From Takashimella koratensis (taxonomy: Eukaryota > Basidiomycota > Tremellomycetes > Trichosporonales > Tetragoniomycetaceae): a stretch of DNA of 64,000 nucleotides. A program made the translations under genes and the position numbers. Numbering within the stretch: position 1 is the first letter of the stretch; every line of letters begins with the position of its first letter. The notes under the pieces are model-generated. The model was not told the DNA's origin, searched no databases, and saw only the letters and a list, made by a program, of their open reading frames with translations. The stretch is from assembly GCA_003116875.1 (NCBI GenBank), contig BCKT01000005.1, positions 1-64,000 of the forward strand, in the 5' to 3' direction. Positions 20,589 to 32,366 of this stretch are shown here, piece after piece.

Positions 20589-22447
20589 TCAAAGACCGTG
20601 CTGGGCATCGACAGCACGCTGCAGCGCCGTCTTGGTCTTGTGGAAGCGCCACGGGCGAACTCGGTTCTCGAACAGCTCGTCGAGCTCGGCCGAAGTCTTG
20701 CCCTTGGTCTCAGGGATGATGAACCAGGAGCCAATGGCGAAGGGCGCACCGATACCGAGGTAGAAGAAGGCAGTCTTGAGACCCCAGTTCCCTGTGATGT
20801 TAGCCCACATCTTGATCACCACTTACATTCCGCGGTGTTGAGCATGTAAGGGACCAAGACATTCATGACAACGCCCATGACACAGCTGAGAGCTGCAGCG
20901 AAGCCAGCGGTGTGGGGACGCAGACGCTGCGAGGAGATCTCGCCGACGTATCCCCATCCAGTCGATCCAGAGCACTGCAAGCCAACCACTGGACGTTAGT
21001 GAGTTCAACCATTTTACTCACTGTAGACACATGAGAAGAACACGAGGAGACCATTCGATGCCTTGTTTGCCTTGACGACGCCCAGGATACCAATGAGCAT
21101 GATACCGACCAACATGGTTGTGAGACCGCCGCAACAGATATTGCGGCGACCGAGTTTGTCGACAGACATAACCACAAGGATGATCGTGACCAGCTGGATT
21201 GCGTTGGTGACACACGTAACAGCGAATGGGTCGGAGAAGCCGGCAATGGAGAAGAAGTACGAGCTGTAGGTGTAGAACTGAGGGTCAGCGCAATCGCACT
21301 TCCAACATACTAGAGTGAGACCCAGGAGCTGCTGGCTAAACAAGGCCCAAGTGGACACGATCGTGCGGAAGCCGTCAACCCCACGAAAGATGCTGTACCA
21401 GTGCTCGCGCTTCTGCTGGGTGGCAACGAGCTGCTCGTGCTCGATACCGGCAAGCAAGACCTCGTATTGAGTGTCTGGGTCAAAGCCTTCGACGCCGCGG
21501 TAGATCAGAGACAGAGCCTTCTTGGCTTTCTCAGCCTTGCCCTTGGATGCGTACCAAGCTGCCTGTCAGCGCTATCAAAAGAGGTACTCACCCGGTGTCT
21601 CCGGAAGGAAGATGTAGATGATGAGCATGAGACCGACGTGACCCCACTGGGTATAGATCGGCGTCTTGTAGTTGAGCGGGTCCTTGGAGAACATGACCTG
21701 GAGAGCAATGGTCGCAAAGAACGAGCCCAAGCTGAACCAAAAGTTGTAAAGGACCAAGAGCATGCCTCGGATGCGAGGGGGCGCGACTTCGGCGACGTAG
21801 GTCGGAGTGACAAACTGCAGGGAGCCGACTCCAATACCGGAAAGGAGCTTGGCGACAAACTACGAGTCAGCTCGGTAGTCACCACCCACTCACCCAAACC
21901 TGCCATTGCTTGGCAAGGGATTCGCACATGATACTCATTGCCAGAATGAACCAGAGCGCGAACATGGCCCACTTGCGACCAAACTGAGCGGCGAGGCTAA
22001 GGTCAGCTCGATCCCGACTATCACTTACAAAGGAAGGGTGCACATTCCGATGATCTGGCCGACCGACTGAATGGTCCCGATGGCAGTGAGAACATTTGCC
22101 GCGAGAATCGGAGTTCCAGTGGAGTCGACGGTAGTCGCAAACTGAGCGACAAACCCGGCGTTGGCAATGACGTTGCCGTTCATACCGACTAACCATCAGC
22201 TCTAGTCGTTGATGGCAAACCTACTTTGATATCCATCGGTGGCAGCTGCAAAAGTTGCTGCCAAGCATACACCAAAGGCCATCTTGAACTTTTTGACCGA
22301 GTCCCAGACGGATAGGTCTTCATAACCGGAGAGGAGCTGACCCTTGGAGGCAGCCTCGCCGACACGGTCAAGCTTGCCATCGCCGCTGTCGTTATGTTCG
22401 ACATCGCGTTTGTCTTCAACGTTGGGACTAATGTCCGGGTACGACAT
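20589..22447 (-). CDS. MFS sugar permease, divergent partner of the rhamnosidase
   Basis: Twelve-helix sugar porter of about 520 residues in roughly nine exons. The N-terminal cytosolic tail is acidic, the first helix carries FAAATDGYQ joined across an intron to IGMNGNV, and the loop motif FGRKWAM follows. TYVAEVAPPRIRGM, the KLGRRNI repeat and a final PETKGKTSAELDELFENRV segment are sugar-porter signatures. It ends at the TGA at 20589-20591. Its start is 330 bp from the start of the divergent GH78 rhamnosidase, which is cytosolic by prediction, so this carrier is a good candidate importer of rhamnosyl-glycosides. A general hexose or alpha-glucoside role is also possible. Confidence 0.87.
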
Positions 22448-22777
22448 GTTGTAAATGTGGAGAAAGGAGGGGGTTGGTGGAGCCCATTTGGAGACCCTCA
22501 CCCCTCGGTATTTGTATGATTTTTTCGTCCGGTGTTGCCGATCAGCGGGACCATGGGGCGCCGGACGAACTAAGCGTGCGGAGGAACGAGCCGATGGAAC
22601 CTTTTCTCGACTGCGGGGACGAAACAGGCCCAAGTTGCCGAGGGGCGGGTCACCTCAATAGCCGCAGGGTTTCGGTACAATGCCGTCGCCTTGGGGGTTT
22701 CTTTCCACCGAGAGGATCTCGTTCGAAGGTTTAACCGTTGCGTCGCCGTCTGCTGCGCTCTCATTCGCAACATCACC
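22448..22777. promoter_or_regulatory. Divergent promoter: sugar permease / alpha-L-rhamnosidase
   Basis: 330 bases between two divergent ATGs, with no gene. Several CGG/CCG triplets occur, including CGG-N12-CCG around 22547-22564, the kind of spaced inverted triplet bound by Zn2Cys6 dimers. That a regulator binds here is inference. Confidence 0.45.
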
Positions 22778-25405
22778 ATGACGATCAAGGTGGTCTCTAT
22801 CACTCGCGTTCAGTGCGAGCATTATGCTGAAGCCCTGGGCATCGAAGAGACTACCCCGAGGCTCAGCTGGCGATTCGACGGCGAGGTGTCGAATTGGATC
22901 CAGGTCGCGTACGAGCTTCGTGTCACGCGCTGTCTCCCCGGTGGAACGCCTCAGCCCACTGAGGAGTATCGCTTCGAGACCGCCGACTCGGTGCTGACCG
23001 CCTGGCCCTCCGCACCGCTCGTCAGCGGCGAGCGTGCTCAAGTCGACGTCCGTAGTTTTGGCCAAGACGGCTCCGTGACGCAATGGAGCTCTCTCGACAT
23101 CGAGGCGGGGCTACTCAAGGCTACCGACTGGAAGGCCCTTGCGGTGACGTGTGAGAAGCAAGCGACCGACCAGCCTAGACAGCCATTCCGAGTCCGCTCT
23201 ACCTTCGACGCACCGGCCGAGGCAAGTGTCCGACTCTATGTCACCGCGCTTGGATTGTACGAGATGTACATCAACGGCAAGCGCATCGGCAACGAATACC
23301 TCGCTCCCGGATGGCAGTCGTATCATGAGCGAGTTGTCTACCGCACGTTCGATCTCTCCAGCCTTGTCAAACCAGGCAAGAACGTCATCGGCGGCTGGGT
23401 CGGGGAGGGTTGGTACGCCGGTCGCCTTGCGTTCAACGGTGGCGTACGAAACAACTACGGCGAGCGTCCCGCGCTCCTTGCCCAGGTCTCTGTCAACGGT
23501 GTTTCCACGTGCTTCACCAACGACACTTGGCAGTGGTCGTACGGTGCGGTACTCAACTCGGAGCTGCAAAACGGCGAGGTTTACGACTCGCGTATCAGTA
23601 TCGACTGGGAGGCAGGCGAGTGGAAGCCTGTGGACGTTTTTTCCTCTCCCCGAATCCGCCTGCAGAGTACTCAGGCTCCACCAGTCAAAGCCGTCCGTAT
23701 CCTCGAACCTGTCCAGATCATCACCACCCCGTCCGGCGCCACCGTTCTTGACTTTGGTCAAAACTTTGCCGGTGTCGTTCGAATCGTCCGTCAGCCACCT
23801 ACCGATGCCAAGGAGGTCGTCTTCCGCCACGCTGAGGTTCTTGAGCACGGCGAGCTGGGAACTCGCCCCCTCCGATATGCAAAGGCTACCGATCGCGTCA
23901 TCTGCGGGGGGTCCGTCGTCGGATGGGAGCCCAAGTTCACCTCTCACGGCTTCCGTTACGTCCAGGTCGAAGGGTGGAACGGTCTCTCCCTCAGCGACGT
24001 CGTCGGGGTTGTCTTCCACTCTGCCATGGAGCGCACAGGGCACTTTACCTGCTCGCACGCGCTCATCAACAAGCTCCACCAGAACGTCGTCTGGAGCACG
24101 ATCAGCAACACTATCTCGATCCCGACCGATTGCCCTCAGCGTGACGAGCGCCTCGGGTGGACCGGCGATATCCAAGTCTTCTCGCCAACCTTAAACTTCC
24201 TCTTCGACTCGAGTGGTTTCCTCAAGGGGTGGTTGGAGGACGTCTACATCGACCAGAAGCGTTTGGGCGGTAATGTTCCTGTGACAGTTCCCGACATTCT
24301 CGACGACTACCATAACCAGCGTCTCGCGGTGTGGGGGGATGTGACCGTGTTGACGCCGCTCGACTTGTACACAGCGTTTGACGATATCAAGATGCTGGAG
24401 GAGCAGTACGCCGCTGGCAAGCTGTGGTTGGAGAAGGGTGTAGTGCGCGACAGTGAGACTGAACTTTGGGACCCGCTTCAGACGCAGCTCAGTGACTGGC
24501 TCGCCCCCAAGGCCCCGCCTGAGAGTCCTGGTGACGCCCCGACCGACACCATCCTCGTCGCCGACATCTACCTTGTTTACACCACCCGTCAGATCGCCAA
24601 GCTCGCTAAGCTCATCGGCCGTCTCGAAGATGCGGCGAAGTACGAGGCACAAGCCGAACGACTTAATCGCGCGTTCCTCGAGGAATACGTCACGCCCAAG
24701 GGTCGTATCATGTCCGACACTCAGACCGCGGTCGCTCTTCTCCTCGCGTTCGACATTGTCGACAGCCCGTTGAGCGTGGAGAAGCTGGGTCAACGTCTCG
24801 GCCAGCTCGTCCAAAAGGACGGCTGGAAAGTGGCCACCGGCTTCGCGGGCACCCCTGTCATTCTCCATGCCCTCGCCAAGGGTGGTCAACTTCACCACGC
24901 CTACCGAATGCTTCAGTGTACCGAATGCCCGTCGTGGCTTTCGCCGATTCTCCTCGGCGCAACGACGATCTGGGAGCGCTGGGACTCGATGCTCGCGGAC
25001 GGCTCGATCAACCCGGGAGAGATGACAAGTTTCAATCACTACGCGCTTGGTTCCGTGGCGGCGTTCCTCCACTCGGTCGTAGGCGGTATCTCGCCACTGC
25101 TACCTGGATGGAAGAAAGTTCTCGTCCGTCCTCAGCCGGGAGGGTCCATCACCAACGCGTCGGTCAGCTTTGTCTCGCCGTACGGCTTGGTGTCTTGTGA
25201 TTGGAAGATTGAAGGGGACAAGTTAGAGGTAGACGTAGAGATTCCGCCGAATACTACTGCAGAGATTGAGCTGGGAGAGCTGTCGCAGACTGTAGGGAGT
25301 GGGAGGAGGCATTTCTCTGTACCCTGGGAGAGTGATAGTCGTTTCCCTCCTCAAGCGAAGCGTGTTCCTTATAACGCAGTGCCTCTGAACGGTTGGGCTC
25401 CTTGA
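22778..25405 (+). CDS. GH78 alpha-L-rhamnosidase (intracellular)
   Basis: Intronless 875-residue enzyme that would release L-rhamnose from alpha-rhamnosides. The N-terminal beta-domain has RVQCEHYAEALGIEETTPRL and TPRLSW, typical of bacterial-type rhamnosidases. A concanavalin-like domain follows with GEGWYAGRLAF. The catalytic (alpha/alpha)6 domain carries DCPQRDERLGWTGDIQVF, which contains the acidic residues of the family, and the later MTSFNHYALGSVAAFLHSVVGGI-type segment holding the conserved His. There is no signal peptide, so the substrate must be imported, fitting the divergent permease. Lack of introns in a window where most genes are densely interrupted may point to transfer from bacteria or another fungus, but codon use is like its neighbours. 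Confidence 0.93.
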   Translation: MTIKVVSITRVQCEHYAEALGIEETTPRLSWRFDGEVSNWIQVAYELRVTRCLPGGTPQPTEEYRFETADSVLTAWPSAPLVSGERAQVDVRSFGQDGSVTQWSSLDIEAGLLKATDWKALAVTCEKQATDQPRQPFRVRSTFDAPAEASVRLYVTALGLYEMYINGKRIGNEYLAPGWQSYHERVVYRTFDLSSLVKPGKNVIGGWVGEGWYAGRLAFNGGVRNNYGERPALLAQVSVNGVSTCFTNDTWQWSYGAVLNSELQNGEVYDSRISIDWEAGEWKPVDVFSSPRIRLQSTQAPPVKAVRILEPVQIITTPSGATVLDFGQNFAGVVRIVRQPPTDAKEVVFRHAEVLEHGELGTRPLRYAKATDRVICGGSVVGWEPKFTSHGFRYVQVEGWNGLSLSDVVGVVFHSAMERTGHFTCSHALINKLHQNVVWSTISNTISIPTDCPQRDERLGWTGDIQVFSPTLNFLFDSSGFLKGWLEDVYIDQKRLGGNVPVTVPDILDDYHNQRLAVWGDVTVLTPLDLYTAFDDIKMLEEQYAAGKLWLEKGVVRDSETELWDPLQTQLSDWLAPKAPPESPGDAPTDTILVADIYLVYTTRQIAKLAKLIGRLEDAAKYEAQAERLNRAFLEEYVTPKGRIMSDTQTAVALLLAFDIVDSPLSVEKLGQRLGQLVQKDGWKVATGFAGTPVILHALAKGGQLHHAYRMLQCTECPSWLSPILLGATTIWERWDSMLADGSINPGEMTSFNHYALGSVAAFLHSVVGGISPLLPGWKKVLVRPQPGGSITNASVSFVSPYGLVSCDWKIEGDKLEVDVEIPPNTTAEIELGELSQTVGSGRRHFSVPWESDSRFPPQAKRVPYNAVPLNGWAP

Positions 25406-25461
25406 GTTAAGATTATGGTACTGTAAAAATGTAAATTGAATGCATGACTGAGAGGAACACT

Positions 25462-27307
25462 TTAAAGTATCATGCTTCTCTTTCCCGCCATTCTCTTCTC
25501 CACCTGTAGTTTCGTTGGCTCAAGGCGCACTTCAGGCTTGCGCGCATCTTTTTGCCATGGGACGTAGTCACTTGTCTCCATCAACCAGCGGAAAATCACT
25601 TGTTGCAGTTCGGCACACCGCTGTTGATACTCCGGCAGCTGTGCGAGATTGTGTGCCTCTCCCGCTACACCGTCAGGGTCTACCCATGTACCATGACTTA
25701 CGATCAGCTATCCGATTGAACAACTCGGGGGGCTCATACAGCCTATAAGTGTATGCCCACTCCTTGTCTCTCACGGAAATCTGTTCAATCAGTCCTTGCT
25801 GAGCCAACGCGACTCACAGCTCTTCCACATAGCCTCGTATCTTCCCCTTGAAGAGCCGCCTTGCGGTCGTAAGGAAATACTGCGTGCTCTAGTTGAGGTC
25901 CCTCGCTGATCAGGAAGCCTCCCTCAGAGAAAACGTAATCTTTATGGTGTGATGAGTTGTCCTTGATGGTCTGGACCAGAGACTTTCCTGCACGTCATCA
26001 GTCAATTGTTGGAAGAATCACGCACCTGAGTGAGGATACGCCTCGTTTACCCCCAGCAGGTCGAATACAGTAGGTGTGAGATCTACCATCTCACAGAGCG
26101 ATTCGTTCACCTGTGATTTTGGCAGGTCCGGCCCCACAATGATGAGCGGGTCATGGACGAGAACGTCGTGCAAGCCAGAGGGCCACTTCTCGATCATATC
26201 GCTGTCGCCGAGATACTCTCCATGGTCGGTGAACAGCATTGTGTACGTCCTGTCCCACAGAGTTCCATGCTCAGGGTCCTTGAGTACTTGCACCAAGTCT
26301 CCCAGTTGATCGTCCAGTCGCGATATCATGCCATACTGAAGATGAGTGGGAGAACCTCATGATTCACCTACGTAAGTAGCCTTGACATCATGCCAGTCCT
26401 GATCCGTAGCCCTCTCCAGCCGATGCTCTCGTCGGATCGCCGCCATGTACTCTGGCTCGTACCCAGTCTTCTCGGAGAGTCGGACCCTGGGAGGCAAGTC
26501 CAGCTCCCTGTACATGGAATAGTATGGCTCCTTGGCTTGGAAAGGCGGGTGTGGGTAAAACAGAGGGATAAACAAACAGAATGGCTCCGGTGGCGACGAC
26601 GCCAGCCATTGGAGCGCCGAATCCATGGCGCCCTGATCAAAGTCCTGGGACTCTGCCTCAGTCAGGAGGCCTCGGTAGAATAGGCGTTGGTGGACGGTGG
26701 GGTTTTCGGGTACTTCCGGCTTCTTCCCAGACTTTGCCAATTCCGCCATTTTTCGCACAAACGGCGGCGGCCAGTGAGAGGGTTGGTCGATCCAGCTGTA
26801 CTGCGGGGGGTCAATTTGCAACCCATGCCCACGACCCACCTCATCCACTGCCATCTCGGTCGCGTTCTGGGCAAACAGGTCGCCGCGAGGTGCGATGATG
26901 CAAACGTGGTAGCCATCGTTCTTGAGAGTCTTGAACATGTTGTCCTCCCATGGCTTGAGCATGTTGTCAAGAGACCGGTGTCCCGTCGTGTGGACGTATT
27001 GGCCAGAGAACATTGAACATCTTGATTGAGTGCAGACAGAGGCTTGCGCGAAACAGTCTGAGGTTCAGCTTGGCACTTGAGAGTATATTCACTGGTGAAC
27101 AGGGTCCCTTCTTGTGCCAGCGAGTCAATGTGAGGAGTCTTGATGGTCTGGTTCCCTGTGCACCCCAACGAGTCGTATCTCAGCTGGTCAGGCATGAACA
27201 TGATCCTGGATATCAGTACAGAGCTCAGCAAGTAGTACCCACAAGTTGCGTCTTCCCTCATCGCGAACTCGCGGCGGGTCAATCTCGCTGGACAGTGAAA
27301 GCAACAT
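25462..27307 (-). CDS. Sulfatase family hydrolase, variant CTQSR active site
   Basis: 541-residue sulfatase from seven in-phase exons: 27243-27307, 27093-27205, 26372-27057, 26026-26335, 25818-25987, 25702-25780 and 25462-25664. The start gives LIMFMPDQLRYDSLGC with the metal-binding Asp. After splicing the catalytic region reads ASVCTQSRCSMFSGQYVHTT with the key Cys at residue 68, so the Pro of C-x-P-S-R is Gln. A second metal motif FTDHGEYLGD lies near residue 320, and ADPGEAHNLA near the C-terminus is typical of the family. No signal peptide is seen. Substrate is unknown. It ends 57 bp from the convergent rhamnosidase, so it might act on sulfated plant or algal glycosides; that is inference from context. 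Confidence 0.87.
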
Positions 27308-27809
27308 GGCGCACTTCGGCTCGGCTTGGTGAGACGCTTGGTGAGTAACGTCAAGGTGTGAGATGGAGCTCTTATCCCTCGCCGGTAGATTGGTGCTGCT
27401 CTATAACACCGGCGCTCCACTCTCATGCTATCGCTAGGCGTGTTTGCACCGAGTATTGCCCTATCACCCGACGACTATTCCAACTCGACCGCCCACAATT
27501 CCCACTTTTCTTCAGGATTCCAACTTGATCGAGGCTTCCGTTCCGAATTGCTGACCTCATAGCCTCCAGACGTCGACATTACCCTGCCCCGCTGGTGCCC
27601 CACGTGCCCATCTTCCCAATCATCCTGCTCGATTCCAGATACTAACCTCCGAGCGATATTCCGGCTTTCTCCCTACCGGTTATTTTGCCCACATCCAACA
27701 CGTTCGGGAGCATGTGGGCCCCAGACATCTCGTCCCGTCTTTCTGGGGTACTTACACAGTGTATAAAAGCCAGTCATCAAGTACTACACCGTGATCCTCA
27801 TCCACCAAC
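27308..27809. promoter_or_regulatory. Divergent promoter: sulfatase / sugar permease
   Basis: 502 bases between divergent genes. A TATA-like element (GTATAAAAG) at 27760-27768 lies about 50 bp before the permease ATG. No gene seen. Confidence 0.5.
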
Positions 27810-29547
27810 ATGCAGGCTGTCCAACGCATCACTAAACACTACAACGGCCAACTCTTCCTCGCCTCTGGGCTCATCACCTTGTCCTCACTCAACTATGGCT
27901 TCGATAACCAAGGCTTCTCTTCAACTCAGGCGATGACTTCATTCATCAAGCAGTTTGGAGACTACAGCGCGGCGACCAAGACATACGCGATCCCCGCGTA
28001 TTTTCTCAGTCTTATGAACAGTGCGTGTTGAGTCTTCCCCGTGGCTTTGTCTAATTCTTGCAGGTCTCATCTTTGCCGGGTTTGCAGTCGGCCTGTACAT
28101 CGGTTCCCTCATCTCGGCGAGGTATGGACGCCGCATGGTTATGTTTACCATGTCCTTGTGGGCTTTGTGTACCGCTGCTATCGTCATCTCAGCGGAAAGT
28201 AAGGGCCAGATGCTCGCTGGACGAATCCTCAACTACACCTACATCGGCATGGAGATGTCCGTCGTGGGCAACTTCCAGGCAGAGCTGGTCCCGCGCGAAG
28301 TACGAGGGTTTGCCGTGGGCTCTTATCAGATGTCCATTGTGAGTCGTCGATAGAGGCGCGGCTGAACAACTTAGGGACTCGGCGGCATCATTGTCGGTAT
28401 CATCTGCAATTTCACGCAAAATATGACAAGTAACAACGCTTGGCGAATCCCCATGGCGTGTTATTTTGTCGTCCCTACCATTGTTGCCTCCAGCGTTTGG
28501 TTCATCCCTGAATCTCCACGTTGGCTGGCGAGCAAGGGAAGAATCGAAGAAGCCAAGGCAGCCCTTCGACGAGTTAGAGTGGACAGCTCTGACTCTGCGA
28601 TTGACGAGGAGATTGGTACAGTGGTACTCGGGCTTGAGACATCTCACGACAACGGTAGCTATGCCGATCTGTTCAGGGGGACAAACTGCAAGTCAGACTT
28701 GTTAACACGCTGACGCCAGTCCGCCGCACCATGATCGTCTACGTCGCGAGCTTTTTTGTGCAATTCACTGGCCAAGCGTTTGTCTCAAACTACGGTGCCG
28801 TCTTCTACCGGTCCATCGGCGTGTCCAACCCTTTTGCCCTCACAGCTTCTACATCGGCTCTCATGACCACCGCCGTCTTCGCCAACATGGTTCTCCTCGA
28901 CCTGGCGGGTCGCCGCAACATCCTCATGTTCGGTTCCCTTCTCCAGGCGACTTGTGTGTTTGTGATCGGCGCCATGGGCTTGAAGGAAAACACTTTGGGT
29001 AATCGAACAATCATCGTTGCATTCAATATGCTATTTGGCTTCTCGTACGGCCTCGGTTGGGGGCCTGCTCACTGGACAATCACCGCTGAGCTTCCCGAGC
29101 AAAAATTGCGAGACAAAACGGCTAGAACCGCGGGCGCTATCGTTATTGTGGGAAAGTGAGTGGAGTCTGCGACATTTCATGAAACAAGACTGACGATGAC
29201 AGTTTCCTCGTTGCTTTTACAATTCCTTACCTTCTTTATGCCCCATACGCGGACCTTGGGTCCAAGGTCGGTTTCATTTTCGCTCCGATCTGTGTCATTG
29301 GTGCTCTCTGGGTGTTTTGTAAGTTGCTTTATACCTCTATCTGCAAAGTTATGTCTGACGCTTTTTAGTCTTCCTACCCGAGACCAAGGGACGATCGCTA
29401 GAAGAGATCGATCTGCTCTTCCACGACAAGGTCGGAACGCTGCAATCCATGCGTTGGCACCCACCCCCCGTGCAGCAAGAATTCGCCACAATGGGAGAGC
29501 GAGGGGAGGAAAAGGAAACAGTGGAACACCTCGAAAAAAACGCCTAG
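27810..29547 (+). CDS. MFS sugar permease
   Basis: Sugar porter of about 500 residues in seven exons. It begins with a short N-tail, then LNYGFDNQGFSSTQAM, the motif SARYGRRMVMF, a glycoside-porter middle with FIPESPRWLASKGRIEEA, DLAGRRNILMFG in the second half and FFLPETKGRSLEEIDLLFHD near the end. These are the diagnostic sugar-porter motifs. The transported sugar cannot be told from sequence. The gene shares a promoter region with the upstream sulfatase and converges on the PhoD-like gene. The C-terminal tail is long and acidic (GERGEEKETVEHLEKNA). Confidence 0.9.
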
Positions 29548-29789
29548 TCTCGGCATGCCCAGAGCCACTATGAAGAGACAATGTTGTGTTTGCAAAGATG
29601 GGTTTTGCTGTTGGTTCATACTTATGTCGTCTCATGCAGATATTTGCCATATTTTCACTCGGTTCATTGTAACCGCCTTCCAACTGGAGCCTCATATCCA
29701 TTTGAACTTTCAAATATAAAGTATACTGAATCTGACTTTGAGTGGTCGTTTCACCCTTTTGAATCTCTGTGCTCTTTGGAAAAGCACTT

Positions 29790-31819
29790 TTAAGACGCTG
29801 GGGCAGAACCACCCTTCCCAAGAGCACCACCGTTCACTTTGCCCCCCGCGATTGGACGAGAGAGCTTGTTTGCCTTGTCCTTGACGGTGAAGGTAGCAAG
29901 GAGGGTCTCATCGGTGTTGCGAGTGCGGACGTCAGAGATGCCCCAGTACTTGGCAGTAACGTTGGTACGGGAGATGAACAGTTCGACTGTGGTCAGCTCT
30001 ACTCAAAGTATCACTCACAGTAGCCACGAGTGGCGCCCTCGGCCCACTGGAGCTCCTGCTCCCCTGGGGCGTTGACGAGCTGTGTCGACAGGTTCGTGTA
30101 GTACGCAACTGGGTACGGACCATTCAGGGTACTGTTGTAGCCGTACGACGAGGGGGAAGAGACACCGGTTCCTGCGAATTCGACGCCGAGGGCACCCGCT
30201 CCAGTGGTCCCGTTGTACGTGGTCTTGTTGTCGTACGCAAGATCAGAGACTAAAGGGTTAGCTTCAAAGAGGTGACTACCTACCCCAGTTGGCACTGATG
30301 TCAGCAAACTTTATCGAGGTACTTACTGAGAGTCTCCCGAAAGGACAATGACATTGTCCAGCTTGTTGGCGGAGATGGTGTCGAGGACTCGACGACGGTT
30401 GGCGGTGTAGCCGTCCCAAGCGTCCACGTCCGCCACGGCAGGGAGGTTGGCAAAGACAATCTGCTGGGCAACTGCTCGCCATTGAGCTCCACGAGCGCTG
30501 GAGTTTTTCAGTTGGTTGTAAAACCAAGCTTCCTGGCGCCCACCCATCAACGAACGGGCTTCCTCGTCCTTGATTGCCTTCACGTCGTCTGTATTATAGT
30601 AAAGGTCTGTCAAGTCTCTGGAATACTGCCTGGTGTCCAGCATAATCAAGTCAGCGAGGGTGCCGAACTTGAAGGTGCGATAGATTCGGAGATGATCGTC
30701 GGTCTCGACTGTGCGAATCGGGAGCCACTCAAAGTAGGTCTTCACGGCGTAGGCCTTGCGCTGCGTGAAGCTGGCTCCATTGTAGGAGCCCTTGATTGTA
30801 TCGTTCGAGTCCGCTGACCCAGACTTCCATGTATTATCAGCCACTTCGTGATCGTCCCAGATGAGCTGCCAGGCCATAGTCTGGTGGAGCAGCTGAAGGT
30901 CAGGGTCCGAGCGGTACGAAGCATAACGGGTGCGATAGTCGCTCAGCGTCCAAAGCTCATGGTTCGGCTGAGGGACGCGGTTGCTTCATGTTAACAAAAT
31001 TATCGTTTAGACTCACATGTTACGACCATCACCGTAGCACGCGTTCTCATCAGAGCAACCGTCACCCTGGTACTCGTAGATGTAGTCGCCAACATGGACG
31101 GCGTAGTCAACGTCATCGCGGCGGGCGGCGTTTCCATACGCGTTGAAGAACCCAAAGGGGTAGTTACTACCGTCAATCGAGGTTGTCACTATGGCTTACG
31201 AGCAAGAGTAGACGCTGAGGTCAGCCTCCGCATACCAAGTTTTGACTCACGCAAACGACACAGAGCTGACCGAGCTGTCATCCTCAACGGGGATGGTCTT
31301 GAACTTGCCGATAGGCGACTCGTTCGTCGAGTCGGCGCAGTTGATGAACCTGTCGTCAGAAGGGATGCGCCGTTGACTCACTTGTAATAGTAAGTCGTCT
31401 TGGGCTTGAGACCAGTCGCTTCCGCCTTGTACGAGTAGTCGACGTCGGTGGTGGTCCAGACTTGGTTGGAGGAGACGACGTTCCAGGTGGTGTTGGAGGT
31501 AGAGACTTGGTACTCCAGGCATATGGGGCGGGGGTCAGCCGCGGCAGGGACAGGGTGGGTCCAGAGGATCGCCGAGTCGGGCCCTGTGGGTCAGAGCTGC
31601 GGTATGGGGAGACTTACAAGGGTCACCCGAGGCGATACCGTAGGGGAAGGTTAGGTGCCCATCGTAGTATGCCCATCGTTTGTGGTTGCGCTTGACCAAC
31701 CCGCGGTCCGTCGCAAGCTGGGGGACGCGGAAGGAGGGCGAGTCGTAGGCGAGGTTGCTCTCAATCGAGGCGAGGGCAGAGGCAGCGACGACGCTGAGAG
31801 CGACGAGAGTGGTCAACAT
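29790..31819 (-). CDS. Secreted PhoD-like alkaline phosphatase/phosphodiesterase
   Basis: About 590-600 residues in roughly seven exons; internal junctions were not all fixed. The ATG at 31817-31819 opens a hydrophobic signal peptide LTTLVALSVVAASALA. The PhoD metallophosphatase core is recognisable from LIWDDHEVADNTWKSGS, MLDTRQYSRDL and the late VIVLSGDSQ motif; the first and last hold Asp/His ligands for the Fe/Ca site. An N-terminal PhoD_N-type sandwich contains PYGIASGDP. The enzyme would release phosphate outside the cell from mono- or diesters. Together with the phosphate-family permease elsewhere in the window, it suggests a phosphorus-scavenging theme. Confidence 0.88.
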
Positions 31820-32346
31820 GGTGGTCAAGTCTGGATCCGCCTGAGGGGTAAGAGTGCCTACGGCTGACTCCTTTTATTCGGCAACTGGCAGGGTGGGATC
31901 CATGACACCATCGCTGCGATTCCATCTGGGCATCTAAGCTAGCGGGAAGGCGTCATGAGCGGGCTCGGGCAGCGACTGCAAATGAAGCGGCTAAGACGAT
32001 GAACGAATCATGTTTCTTGAAAAACATGATGAACGTGTCTGAACAGACATCGTTTACCCGGCAAGTCGTTACTTCCCATGATTTGTTAGACTGCCGGCAC
32101 TCTAGGGCTTCCTCGCTTCCCATGCACAAGTCGCACCTCGGTTCCTGTAGTCCTGCCGACAGCTTCCCTCCATTGCTCATCTGCGTGATGCAAGTGGCTG
32201 TGGGGATAGTACAGATCGTGCTAGCTTTCCCGGGACGCAGTCAACCCGAGCGACCGCTAGGCACACGACTGACAAATGATGTGGTATCGTCCTCTCCTCA
32301 TTAGCCGTGCGCGCGAATGCCAAGCCTTTCCTGGTTCCAGAAATGC

Positions 32347-32366
32347 CCAAACACGTTCGTGTTTGG
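32347..32366. repeat. 20-bp inverted repeat upstream of FMN oxidase
   Basis: CCAAACACG and CGTGTTTGG face each other across two bases, a perfect 9-bp palindrome. It is 333 bp upstream of the oxidase start and could be a dimeric regulator site. No function is proven. Confidence 0.5.

Noticed and set aside
23111..25072. Long open frames antisense and in other frames across the rhamnosidase (up to 354 codons)
   Set aside because: They are mirror images of a GC3-rich coding sequence; the GH78 frame has all the family motifs and these have none.
30482..30817. 111-codon + strand frame inside the PhoD-like gene
   Set aside because: Antisense shadow of the metallophosphatase core.
31999..32304. 101-codon + strand frame between PhoD-like gene and FMN oxidase
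   Set aside because: Short, no family features, no conserved promoter arrangement; intergenic region preferred.
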